A stretch of 64,000 bases of DNA from Candidatus Paralachnospira caecorum (GTDB taxonomy: Bacteria > Bacillota > Clostridia > Lachnospirales > Lachnospiraceae), in NCBI GenBank assembly GCA_904379015.1, contig CAJFHG010000004.1, positions 34,992-98,991 on the forward strand. The letters run 5' to 3'. Shown piece by piece: positions 1 through 8,493 of the stretch (positions within the stretch are counted from its first letter, which is position 1; every line of letters starts with the position of its first letter). Below the pieces are notes generated by a model. It saw nothing but the letters and a program-made list of their open reading frames with translations, made no database searches and was not told the DNA's origin. Position numbers and translations under genes: made by a program.

Positions 1-256
1 TGCCTCTCTCAAGAGTAACAGAAATCTTCTTTCCATCGGGAATATACTTCACATCACTTGCTGTAACCGGCACCTGAGTATGCTCTGTCGCGCTCAGCGC
101 CACTGTCTCCGGCACCGTAACGGTATAAACCGGATCATTGGGTACAAACAGAGTGATATCTGTATGTCCGGATGTGGTATTCGCCGCGAATACGGGCGTT
201 ACGCACATCAGTCCTGCCATAAGTCCTGCTGCCACTGTCATAATCCCTTTTTTCAT
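1..256 (-). CDS. Secreted beta-domain surface protein, truncated by window edge
   Basis: Reverse translation gives MKKGIMTVAAGLMAGLMCVTPVFAANTTSGHTDITLFVPNDPVYTVTVPETVALS...ASDVKYIPDGKKISVTL: signal peptide, and paralogous to the 1273-1773 product (DITVVLTAEPEYTVTIPQTVTM...ASDVKNLSDGQKISVTI). RBS GGAGGAAAT upstream. Confidence 0.7.
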   Translation of the reverse strand, partial: MKKGIMTVAAGLMAGLMCVTPVFAANTTSGHTDITLFVPNDPVYTVTVPETVALSATEHTQVPVTASDVKYIPDGKKISVTLERG

Positions 257-297
257 GATGATTTCCTCCTATCAGTCTGTTATACTTGACAGTTATA

Positions 298-828
298 TTA
301 TTCAACCACATGCAGATCCGCTGTCACATCCGCGCCATTCATGCGGGTATTGTTCCCGTCCATGGAATAGGTCGCAATATTGAGATGGATCTCATATTCT
401 CCGGCCTCAAGCGGCTCCGATACTTCAAATTCCGTAATCGCTTTTCCCGGCTCTATGTAATCAGATTCATAGACAGGCGTCTCGCTGTCATCAATGGTGA
501 TGGAATACTGGAAATAACAGTTATTGCCCTCCGGATTCGCCAGTGTGATCTGCCATGTGGACGCTCCTGCCGGAACTGTAATGGATCCATATCCGGGAAT
601 TTTGATCCCCGACTGTCCTCCGGAAAGATCTTCCAGATCCTGGTTCCACTCTGACGCGTTATCGTCCAGAACGACACCGTTTGCATTATCATTGCCTGTA
701 CTCCTTGACTGTCCCATGCGGTACGCGATCAGAACAGCCGCCGCTGCCGCGATCAGCACCACAATTATGATGATGGCGATGATCAGTCTCTTTTTCCTAT
801 CTTTTTTCTGCATATGATTCTGCTGCAC
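298..828 (-). CDS. Membrane-anchored extracellular protein (N-terminal TM helix, beta-rich ectodomain)
   Basis: Single N-terminal hydrophobic segment (RLIIAIIIIVVLIAAAAAVLIAY) then an acidic ectodomain; in the surface cluster. Start uncertain (GTG 828 or ATG 813). Confidence 0.65.
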   Translation of the reverse strand: MQQNHMQKKDRKKRLIIAIIIIVVLIAAAAAVLIAYRMGQSRSTGNDNANGVVLDDNASEWNQDLEDLSGGQSGIKIPGYGSITVPAGASTWQITLANPEGNNCYFQYSITIDDSETPVYESDYIEPGKAITEFEVSEPLEAGEYEIHLNIATYSMDGNNTRMNGADVTADLHVVE

Positions 829-881
829 TTCCTTAAACTTTTTTGTTAACCTTGATTTTAATCTTGATTCTGCTGCTGTTT

Positions 882-1286
882 TCAGCTGTCTTGACTGTCA
901 TGTTTCTTTCTGGCCTTTTCGGACATGAGGACAAGGATCACGCCTCCGGCGCACACAGCGGCCGCTGCCGGCACCGCCGCGTTCATCAGATCACCGGTAA
1001 ACACGCTTCCTCCCGTCCCTGATCTGCTTCCGGAACCATTCTCAGATCCCGACCCGCCTCCGGGATTTCCGGAATCGCTCCCGGATCCTGAAGGCTTTGT
1101 CTCTGTCTCCGGTTCCTGATCCGTCTCAGGCTCCGTTTCTGTCTCCGGAACGGAAGTCGGTTCCTCTTCCTCCGGCACATACAGAGAAATCTCTGTCCGC
1201 TGCCCCGCATGCGCTGTCATGCCGAGGATCAGCGCTGAAAGAACAGCCAGAAAAAACAGGCGTCCGGCTTTTTTACTGAACTTCAA
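882..1286 (-). CDS. Surface protein with signal peptide, Pro/Glu/Thr- and Gly/Ser-rich stalk and C-terminal TM anchor
   Basis: Signal peptide, PETETEPETDQEPETET stalk, GSGSDSG linker, then VFTGDLMNAAVPAAAAVCAGGVILVLMSEKARKK (TGD, TM, basic tail). Confidence 0.65.
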   Translation of the reverse strand: MKFSKKAGRLFFLAVLSALILGMTAHAGQRTEISLYVPEEEEPTSVPETETEPETDQEPETETKPSGSGSDSGNPGGGSGSENGSGSRSGTGGSVFTGDLMNAAVPAAAAVCAGGVILVLMSEKARKKHDSQDS

Positions 1287-1773
1287 TGCCGAATGTGATG
1301 CTTCCGGTATACTCTACGCCATACTCGTAACGTCCAGCGATTACGGGCTTGATCTGATACTGCTTTGTTCCGTCCTCAGTAAAGGAAACAACTTCCTTGC
1401 CTACGCCGACAGCGCCTGTGGACGCGTTGGTCTCAATGGTCTCGCCGGCTTCATTGATGATCTGGTAACGGATAGACGTGCTGGGCGAGGTATCTGCTTC
1501 CAGTACCATCTGATCATTGTAGGCGCTGGTTCCCGCGATCGTCACGGAAATCTTCTGGCCATCGGAAAGGTTCTTCACATCAGAAGCGACCACATCAACT
1601 GTGGTTCCCTCATTTCCCATGGTTACGGTCTGGGGAATCGTAACGGTGTACTCCGGCTCCGCGGTTAAAACAACTGTAATGTCCTGTCCTGCCTCCTCTG
1701 CCATGGATACCATGGGAAACGCAAGGCATGTCACTGCCGCCATCACTGCCGCGATCATTTTTCTTCTCATCAT
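1273..1773 (-). CDS. Secreted beta-domain surface protein
   Basis: Signal peptide MMRRKMIAAVMAAVTCLAFPMVSMAEE; paralog of the partial CDS at 1-256; RBS AGGAGG. Confidence 0.7.
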   Translation of the reverse strand: MMRRKMIAAVMAAVTCLAFPMVSMAEEAGQDITVVLTAEPEYTVTIPQTVTMGNEGTTVDVVASDVKNLSDGQKISVTIAGTSAYNDQMVLEADTSPSTSIRYQIINEAGETIETNASTGAVGVGKEVVSFTEDGTKQYQIKPVIAGRYEYGVEYTGSITFGIEVQ

Positions 1774-1977
1774 TTTTTCCTCCTAACAATTCAGGTTTTC
1801 CTGCTGTTGAGCTGTTTTTATCATAAACAACTCTGTTCTTTTCTTCTCCCATGAAATGGTAAATTTTCTGTAAAGCAAACCCAAAAAATAAACAAAAATT
1901 TTGCTTTATTTTTAATTTCCATGGCCTTATAATAGCTATGGTTTACAGCTGCTTATTCTATTTTGGAGGCATTCACA

Positions 1978-3129
1978 ATGAAGACAAAATCAGAAAAAAA
2001 CCGTTTCAAAACAGTTCTGGACAAGGCTGTGGACACCATGTCCGCTATTTTTGTACCTGTCCTTCCTGTTATTACCGCGGCCGGAATCCTGAAAGCCCTG
2101 ATCCTGCTGCTGGCCGCCCTGAATCTTCTGTCAGAGGACAGCAGTACCTATTATGTCCTGTCCTTTGTATCGGACGCCGGCTTTTATTTTCTGCCCATCC
2201 TGCTTACTTACTCCACGGCAAAACATTTCGGCGGGAACCCTTATCTGGCCGCGTTTCTCTGCGCCTTCCTGTTCCATCCGGATTTCACCTCGGTTGTGGA
2301 CCAGGGCGGAAGCCTGTCGCTCCTTTTCCTTTCCATTCCCATGAAATCCTACCATTCCGCTGTAATCCCGGCCGTGATCATCGGATGGTCCGAATCCGTC
2401 CTTGAGAAATTTTTCCGAAAACATATACCGGATATCATCTCCTTTTTCGCGGTGCCCCTGCTCACCACACTGATCATGGCTCCGCTGATTCTTCTGGCCC
2501 TGGGACCTGTGGGGATCATCGCCGGCGACGCGTTATGCACTTTTATGGATTTTATGCACAATAAGATCGGATGGCCGGCCATCGCCCTTCTCGCGGGACT
2601 CTGCCCGCTCATCGTATCGGCGGGCGCCAGCCTCTGCTTCCTGCCTCTGTCGCTGGCCGCCCTGGAAAGCCTGGGCTTCGACTCCTTTACCCGCCCCTCC
2701 TTCCTGGCCGCCAACGTAGCCATCGGCGCGGCCGCCCTGGCCGTTTCCCTGAAATCAAAAATACGCAATAATAAAAGCCTGGCTCTCCAGACTTCTATCA
2801 TTGCGTATATGGGAGTGACAGAACCTTCCCTGTACGGTGTTCTGATCCCTCTGAAACGGCCGCTCCTCACTGCCATGGCCGGAGCCGCCGCAGGCGGCGC
2901 CTTTGCCGGACTCACAGGAGTCAAGGCAGTGGCCTATGCCTCGCCGAGCCTCATCACCCTGCCGGTTTTCCTGAGCGATACCTTTGTCTACGCGGTGCTG
3001 ACCGTGGTGGTTTCATCGGCAGTCTCCTTCCTCCTCACCTGGTTTTTCGGCTTTGAGGACCTTCCGCTCCATGGAACCCATGACGGGACCGGCCCGTCCG
3101 ACACTTCTGATGCAGCTGAGGAACGGTGA
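1978..3129 (+). CDS. PTS transporter subunit EIIC (IIC domain only, glucose/beta-glucoside superfamily)
   Basis: VLDKAVDTMSAIFVPVLPVITAAGILKALI and TEPSLYGVLIPLKRPL motifs typical of EIIC; no EIIB or EIIA domain. RBS GGAGG before ATG 1978. Confidence 0.8.
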   Translation: MKTKSEKNRFKTVLDKAVDTMSAIFVPVLPVITAAGILKALILLLAALNLLSEDSSTYYVLSFVSDAGFYFLPILLTYSTAKHFGGNPYLAAFLCAFLFHPDFTSVVDQGGSLSLLFLSIPMKSYHSAVIPAVIIGWSESVLEKFFRKHIPDIISFFAVPLLTTLIMAPLILLALGPVGIIAGDALCTFMDFMHNKIGWPAIALLAGLCPLIVSAGASLCFLPLSLAALESLGFDSFTRPSFLAANVAIGAAALAVSLKSKIRNNKSLALQTSIIAYMGVTEPSLYGVLIPLKRPLLTAMAGAAAGGAFAGLTGVKAVAYASPSLITLPVFLSDTFVYAVLTVVVSSAVSFLLTWFFGFEDLPLHGTHDGTGPSDTSDAAEER

Positions 3130-3141
3130 ACCCCCGCGGGA

Positions 3142-4335
3142 TCACTGCTCCTTTCCTTTCCTGTCCGCATAATCCACAATAAAGGCGATCGCCTGATCTC
3201 CCGTGATATTGCAGGCCGTGCCGAAGCTGTCCTGGGAAAAATGCAGGGAAATGATCAGCTGGGACATGGATTCTGTAAATCCCAGCATGGATGTGATCAG
3301 TCCCAGCGCCGCCATGACTCCGCCTCCGGGCACACCGGGGGCCGCCACCATGGTGACACCGAGCATGAAAATAAAAGGCGTGAACATGGCCAGAGTCGGC
3401 TCCATCCCGCTGGCCATCATGATCCCCATGGACCCGAGCACCAGGCAGATCGTGTCGCCCGCCAGATGGATCGTCGCGCAGAGAGGGATCACAAAATCCG
3501 CGATCTCTCCTGTCACGCCATTCTTTTTCGTGCTTTCCAGGTTTACGGGAATCGTGGAGGCCGACGACTGGGTACCGAGAGCCGTAAAATACGCCGGCGC
3601 CACATTTTTCAGATTTTTGAATTTATTCTCTCTGCAGACCACAGACGCCACCAGAAACTGGAACAGAATATACAGCCACTGGAAGATCAGAATCATCACA
3701 AACAGCTTGACAAACATCTGGATCGTCTGCACCAGCTCTCCCTCCGCGGCGATCTTGCAGAAAAGCCCCGCGATATAAAACGGAATCAGCGGAATGATTA
3801 CCTTATTTAATGTTTTGGTGACAATCTCCTGAAGATCCTTCACAACCTGCAGAAGCGCCGTGCTTTTGCTGTTGGCCATTCCGAGCCCCAGCAGAAAGGC
3901 CAGGATCAGCGCGGTCATCACGCCGAATACAGGCTCTGCCTCTATGGTAAACAGGGTCTCATAGGAATTGGAGGCTGCCTGCGTGCCACTGATCTCCCGG
4001 ATCAGAGACGGAAGAAGCGCCTTGCCCGCGAAAAATGAAGCGAATCCGGCAATGATCGTGGACACATAGGCCAGGATCAGCGTGATGGCAAAAAGCCTGT
4101 TCGCTTTTTTCCCGAGATCTGCCAGCCCCGCCGCCACAAATGACACGATCAGAAGCGGGATGATAAAATTTAAAAATGTACTGAACAGGGAGGTGAACGT
4201 CACACATGCCCTCACAAATCCCGTGAACACCGGCGAATCCTGGATTCCAAACAACGGCCCCAGCGAGCCCAGGATAATGCCCGCGGCAATTCCCATCAAA
4301 AGTCTGACCAAAAGGCCCAGCTTATGCTTCTTCAA
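3142..4335 (-). CDS. Dicarboxylate/amino acid:cation symporter (DAACS family)
   Basis: FTSLFSTFLNFIIPLLIVSFVAAGLADLG, PAYFTALGTQSSASTIPVNLES, AAPGVPGGGVMAAL motifs; TTG start with AGGAGGAAT RBS. Confidence 0.88.
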   Translation of the reverse strand: MKKHKLGLLVRLLMGIAAGIILGSLGPLFGIQDSPVFTGFVRACVTFTSLFSTFLNFIIPLLIVSFVAAGLADLGKKANRLFAITLILAYVSTIIAGFASFFAGKALLPSLIREISGTQAASNSYETLFTIEAEPVFGVMTALILAFLLGLGMANSKSTALLQVVKDLQEIVTKTLNKVIIPLIPFYIAGLFCKIAAEGELVQTIQMFVKLFVMILIFQWLYILFQFLVASVVCRENKFKNLKNVAPAYFTALGTQSSASTIPVNLESTKKNGVTGEIADFVIPLCATIHLAGDTICLVLGSMGIMMASGMEPTLAMFTPFIFMLGVTMVAAPGVPGGGVMAALGLITSMLGFTESMSQLIISLHFSQDSFGTACNITGDQAIAFIVDYADRKGKEQ

Positions 4336-4578
4336 AAATATTCCTCCTATCGTGATCAGTCTTTCTGCGGCGTACAGACGTACACCGGACAACAGACTTT
4401 ATTATACAGAAAGAGCCTCCGGATGACAAGCTTCCAAAAAATATACGCAATAATATTGGAATTTTACATATTTTACAGAGAATTAACATGGAGCTGATTC
4501 TTCGCAGATTGTATTTTTTACAATCTCTGTTGTAGCATAAAAACAGATGCAAAAATATGATCTACGGAGGATAATACG

Positions 4579-5595
4579 ATGAAAAAGAAAAAAATCGCCG
4601 TTCTTGCCAGCCTTACGGCTGTCGCTGTCTGCGCCGCGTCCATGGGCTATGCCCTGTGGTCCACATCCATTTCAGGCAGCGGAAATGTGACCGCTTCCGG
4701 AAACTGGGATGTAAACGCCGTGAGCGCCGGATTCCGCACAAGCTCTTCCGGAGCTGAGATCACCCCTCTTTCTGTGGAACCGGAAGGCGGCTATAAATTT
4801 GAGAGCGTGAGCAACAACAGCCTGTACTTCGACCTGTACGTAAGAGACAATTCCAAAGAACTGGGCGAAGTCAGCGATGTGCCGCTGGATGAGGAGGACA
4901 ACTTCTACCTGGTGGACGGCAGCAAATATTCCTGGAATGATGTCAATGCCACGACCTCCTATGAAGAGCTGGACGTGATCAAGAATGACGCGACCTCTGT
5001 CAAGCTTTCCGATTATATGTACAAATATTACGACAACGGAGACGACGCTCCCGATGGCCTGACCACTGCCGCCTACTTCAAGAACCTGTTCTATGAGGAT
5101 CTGACAGAACTGATCAAAGAGCTGCATCCGGATACTTATATGAACTACTATTTCGCGGATTTCACCCGCACCAACAGATATCAGCCCTATTTCCCCACAC
5201 TGAACACACTGATGGCGGAAATGTCTGATCCGGCCCAGGCGGACTACACGGTAACAGACGAGGCCATTACATACGCGAATGTCACCTTCTCTATCCCCGG
5301 CGCGTGGGCTGAGTATTCTCTGACTGTGACCAATGAAGGAACTGCCGACGCGAACCTGGATGACATTGTGTTTGATTTTGAATCGGAAAACAGCGCCCAG
5401 CTTGAGGTCGACCTGCCTGAACTGACCAATGAGGTTCTCGCTCCCGGTGAAAGCTGCACGCTCACAGCGGTTGTAAAAGCAGTTGACGACGGTTCCGACA
5501 CCCTCAATGCCGAAGGACGTCTCACCATCACTCTGCCTTATGAGCAGGATATTGTGGAAGAGGCTCCCTCAGCTTCTCACCAGCACGCACAGTAA
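4579..5595 (+). CDS. SipW-dependent-type signal peptide / TasA-camelysin-like exported protein
   Basis: MKKKKIAVLASLTAVAVCAASMGYALWSTSISGSGNVTASGNWDV is the typical SipW-type leader followed by a GNWDV motif; RBS GGAGG. Confidence 0.75.
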   Translation: MKKKKIAVLASLTAVAVCAASMGYALWSTSISGSGNVTASGNWDVNAVSAGFRTSSSGAEITPLSVEPEGGYKFESVSNNSLYFDLYVRDNSKELGEVSDVPLDEEDNFYLVDGSKYSWNDVNATTSYEELDVIKNDATSVKLSDYMYKYYDNGDDAPDGLTTAAYFKNLFYEDLTELIKELHPDTYMNYYFADFTRTNRYQPYFPTLNTLMAEMSDPAQADYTVTDEAITYANVTFSIPGAWAEYSLTVTNEGTADANLDDIVFDFESENSAQLEVDLPELTNEVLAPGESCTLTAVVKAVDDGSDTLNAEGRLTITLPYEQDIVEEAPSASHQHAQ

Positions 5596-5698
5596 ACTCC
5601 TGTGAAATTGCACAGAATTTAGCACTTGAAATTCCGGTAGCCATGTATTACAATTCACATAAGCAATAATATTTCTATCATAAAAGGAGGTTGTTATC

Positions 5699-5869
5699 AT
5701 GGCACATGTAATTTCTGATGAATGTGTAGCATGCGGTACCTGCGCTGATGAATGTCCCGTTTCCGCTATCTCTGAGGGTGACGGCAAGTACGAAATCAAC
5801 GCTGATGAATGTGTAGACTGCGGTTCCTGCGCGGCTGTATGTCCGACAGGCGCTATCTCCGCTGAATAA
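5699..5869 (+). CDS. Small 2x[4Fe-4S] ferredoxin, 56 aa (absent from ORF track)
   Basis: Translation MAHVISDECVACGTCADECPVSAISEGDGKYEINADECVDCGSCAAVCPTGAISAE with two CxxCxxCxxxCP motifs; RBS AAAGGAGG. Confidence 0.95.
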   Translation: MAHVISDECVACGTCADECPVSAISEGDGKYEINADECVDCGSCAAVCPTGAISAE

Positions 5870-5899
5870 TCACATAAATCAATTGTACGCGTACATAAA

Positions 5900-5931
5900 A
5901 CCCGGCCGGCATCTGACCCGGCCGGGTTTTT
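5900..5931 (+). terminator. Rho-independent terminator after ferredoxin
   Basis: ACCCGGCCGG...CCGGCCGGGT stem followed by TTTT. Confidence 0.85.
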
Positions 5932-6026
5932 GGCTTTCAGGCAGGGAAACAGCCGCCGTTTTGGCGGACCGCTGAATAGCCGCCTGCCGACCGGCATAAA
6001 ATACTGGATAAAAACAGGAGGTCAAG

Positions 6027-7019
6027 ATGATGAAAATTTTATTCTATGACACAAAAACCTATGACAAAGATACCTTTGACCAGCAGCTGCCGGCTTTTTC
6101 CGGCATTTCTGTTGATTATTTAAAAGCCGACTTAACGCCCAAGACCGCTGCCCTGGCAAAAGGCTATGATGCTGTCTGCGCCTTCGTCAGCTCTGATCTG
6201 GGCAGCGAGTCCCTGGATGTCCTCCACGCCTGCGGCGTCAGACTGATCCTGATGCGCTGCGCCGGCTTCAACAATGTCGATCTGGAAACTGCCGGAAAGC
6301 ACGGCATGACCGTCCTGCGCGTTCCCGGATATTCTCCCGAGGCTGTCGCGGAGCATGCCATGGCGCTCGCCCTCGCCGTGAACCGTCATCTTCACAAAGC
6401 CTATATCAAAGTCCGTGAAAACAATTTCAGCCTCATGGGCCTTATGGGATACAATTTCCATCAGAAAACGGCCGGCATCATCGGCACCGGAAAAATCGGC
6501 GCCGCTATGGCCAGGATCTGCCATGGCTTCGGCATGAAGGTGATCGCCTACGACATCTATCAGAATCCTTCCCTGGATTTTGTAACCTATGTCAGCCTGG
6601 ACGAGCTCCTGTCCCAGAGCGATCTGATCTCCCTCCACTGCCCTCTGACAGATGACAACTATCATCTGATCAACAAGGACACCATTGCCAGGATGAAGGA
6701 CGGCGTGATCCTGATCAATACCTCCCGGGGCGGCCTGATCAAAACAGACGATCTGATCCTCGGCATCCGCGCCCACAAATTCTTCGGCGTAGGTCTGGAC
6801 GTATATGAAGAGGAAACGAGAAATGTATTTGAAGACCGTTCCGATGAGATCCTGGAGCATTCCACCACGGCCCGTCTTCTTTCCTTCCCCAATGTGATCA
6901 TCACCTCACACCAGGGATTCTTCACGGAAGAAGCGCTGGAGGCCATCGCGGCCACCACGCTTTCCAACGCGGCCGCCTTTGAAAAAGGCGAGATCAATAC
7001 CGCCAATCAGGTCAAATAA
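6027..7019 (+). CDS. ldhA: D-lactate dehydrogenase (D-2-hydroxyacid dehydrogenase family)
   Basis: RCAGFNNVDL, GIIGTGKIGAAMARICHGFGMKVIAYD, HCPLTDDNYHLI, NTSRGGLI motifs. Confidence 0.9.
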   Translation: MMKILFYDTKTYDKDTFDQQLPAFSGISVDYLKADLTPKTAALAKGYDAVCAFVSSDLGSESLDVLHACGVRLILMRCAGFNNVDLETAGKHGMTVLRVPGYSPEAVAEHAMALALAVNRHLHKAYIKVRENNFSLMGLMGYNFHQKTAGIIGTGKIGAAMARICHGFGMKVIAYDIYQNPSLDFVTYVSLDELLSQSDLISLHCPLTDDNYHLINKDTIARMKDGVILINTSRGGLIKTDDLILGIRAHKFFGVGLDVYEEETRNVFEDRSDEILEHSTTARLLSFPNVIITSHQGFFTEEALEAIAATTLSNAAAFEKGEINTANQVK

Positions 7020-7020
7020 G

Positions 7021-7053
7021 CGACGGCCTTTCAGCGCCGCCGTCACTTTTTCC
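7021..7053. terminator. Terminator between convergent ldhA and MerR-like gene
   Basis: GACGGC...GCCGTC stem followed by CTTTTT on the plus strand. Confidence 0.6.
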
Positions 7054-7801
7054 GCCTGAAGCCAAACCGTTTTTTTCCGGTCTTCCGCTCAGGCACCTTG
7101 GTGACGGCGGCTTCACTTTTCTGTTTCTGCAGCCGCTGGGCGGCCCGTATGGTTTCGTCCAGCTTTCTGTAGCGTTCTTCCTCCCGTTCTTCTCTCTCCC
7201 GCATCAGATAATTCATCTCTTTTACGACCTTATCCGAAATCCGGCCTCCAACTTCGCTGCTGAAACTCTCATGGTTCCGCCTCAGCGCCTCGGCCAGCAC
7301 GTCTGTCATGATCGCCTGGAACTGCTCCAGCTTCTCCGGAGAGGCGGCAAGGGCGCCATGCCGTTCCTTCTCTTCCACAGAAAGCGCGTTCCGCCCCTCT
7401 TCTGTGTTCGTTCCTTCCGGATCCGGGCTGCCGGATTCCTCCCGGAAGCGCTCTGTCCCGTCCAGTACGGTAAACCGCGGCTCTGTCTCCGAAACCGGCT
7501 TGTCCGCCTCCGCCGTCTCTGTCTCCGTTTCCCGGTCTTCTTCCAATAAAAATCCAGCCTCATCTGCCTTCGGCTCCGCCTGTCCCTCCTGGTTCAGACT
7601 GGTCCTGATGGCCTTTAGCTGGTATCCAAGTTCCTTTAATTCTTTTATCTTCTGAAACAGCGCCAGCTGCTTCTCCGTGTAATAACGATGTCCCAACTCG
7701 TTCCTGGGTATCTCAAGCTTCAGCTCTTCCTCCCAATATCGTAACACATGAGCTTCCACATTCAGTTTGCGTGAAGCCTCTGAAATCAGGTAATGGGCCA
7801 A
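7043..7801 (-). CDS. MerR-family-like HTH protein
   Basis: YLISEASRKLNVEAHVLRYWEEELKLEIPRNELGHRYYTEKQLALFQKIKELKELGY: MerR HTH; charged C-terminal region; TTG start. Confidence 0.8.
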   Translation of the reverse strand: MAHYLISEASRKLNVEAHVLRYWEEELKLEIPRNELGHRYYTEKQLALFQKIKELKELGYQLKAIRTSLNQEGQAEPKADEAGFLLEEDRETETETAEADKPVSETEPRFTVLDGTERFREESGSPDPEGTNTEEGRNALSVEEKERHGALAASPEKLEQFQAIMTDVLAEALRRNHESFSSEVGGRISDKVVKEMNYLMREREEREEERYRKLDETIRAAQRLQKQKSEAAVTKVPERKTGKKRFGFRRKK

Positions 7802-7866
7802 TTCTCATGAAACTCCTTTCATTGAATAAGCCCATTATATCAAAACTATGCCGGTTTGCAACGGCT

Positions 7867-8487
7867 TCAGCCCGATTTCTTTCTGATTTTTTTCCTGGTT
7901 TTCCCCGGTTTTGTCGTTTTTTTGCGAATGCTGTATCCAAAAGTGCCCAGCGCCTCCGCAAGCCCATAATAAACGCCATGGGAATAGGCAATGGGCTCCG
8001 CCTGATCGAACCGGAATTTTCCCTTCGCGTCCAGCAGGGAAGCATCCACCTGGATCGCTTTCACTTCCGCCAGAAACATATGATGGGAGCCCAGCTCCTT
8101 CACTTCCGTCACCCGGCATTCCACATTGACGGGGCTTTCCAGAATGAGAGGCGCCTCCACCTCCCGCGCCGGCGCCGGCGTGAGATGCGTTTCCTTCCAT
8201 TTGTCCGCGTCCCGCCCACTCCTGACGCCGCAGTAATCCACCGCGCGCACCATGGACTTTGTGGTCAGGTTGATGACAAAGGCCCCTGTCTCCCGGATCA
8301 TATGATAGGAATACCGTTCCGGCCGGACCGATATATAGGCCATGGGCGGATTGGTGCAGACCGTGCCGGTCCACGCCGCCGTGAACAGATTCTGCCTTCC
8401 CTCCCGGTCCTGGCAGCTCACCAGAACGGCCGGAACAGGATAAATAAAATTGCCGGGCTTCCAGACTTCCTTCACGGCAGTCCGCAC
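7867..8487 (-). CDS. Flavin reductase family protein (FMN-binding split barrel)
   Basis: KPGNFIYPVPAVLVSCQDREGRQNLFTAAWTGTVCTNPPMAYISVRPERYSYHMIRETGAFVINL. Start may be GTG 8475. Confidence 0.85.
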   Translation of the reverse strand: MRTAVKEVWKPGNFIYPVPAVLVSCQDREGRQNLFTAAWTGTVCTNPPMAYISVRPERYSYHMIRETGAFVINLTTKSMVRAVDYCGVRSGRDADKWKETHLTPAPAREVEAPLILESPVNVECRVTEVKELGSHHMFLAEVKAIQVDASLLDAKGKFRFDQAEPIAYSHGVYYGLAEALGTFGYSIRKKTTKPGKTRKKIRKKSG

Positions 8488-8493
8488 CTCCTC

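Noticed and set aside
1097-1279. Small ORFs inside the Pro/Glu/Thr-rich stalk gene
   Set aside because: Alternate-frame by-products of low-complexity coding sequence.
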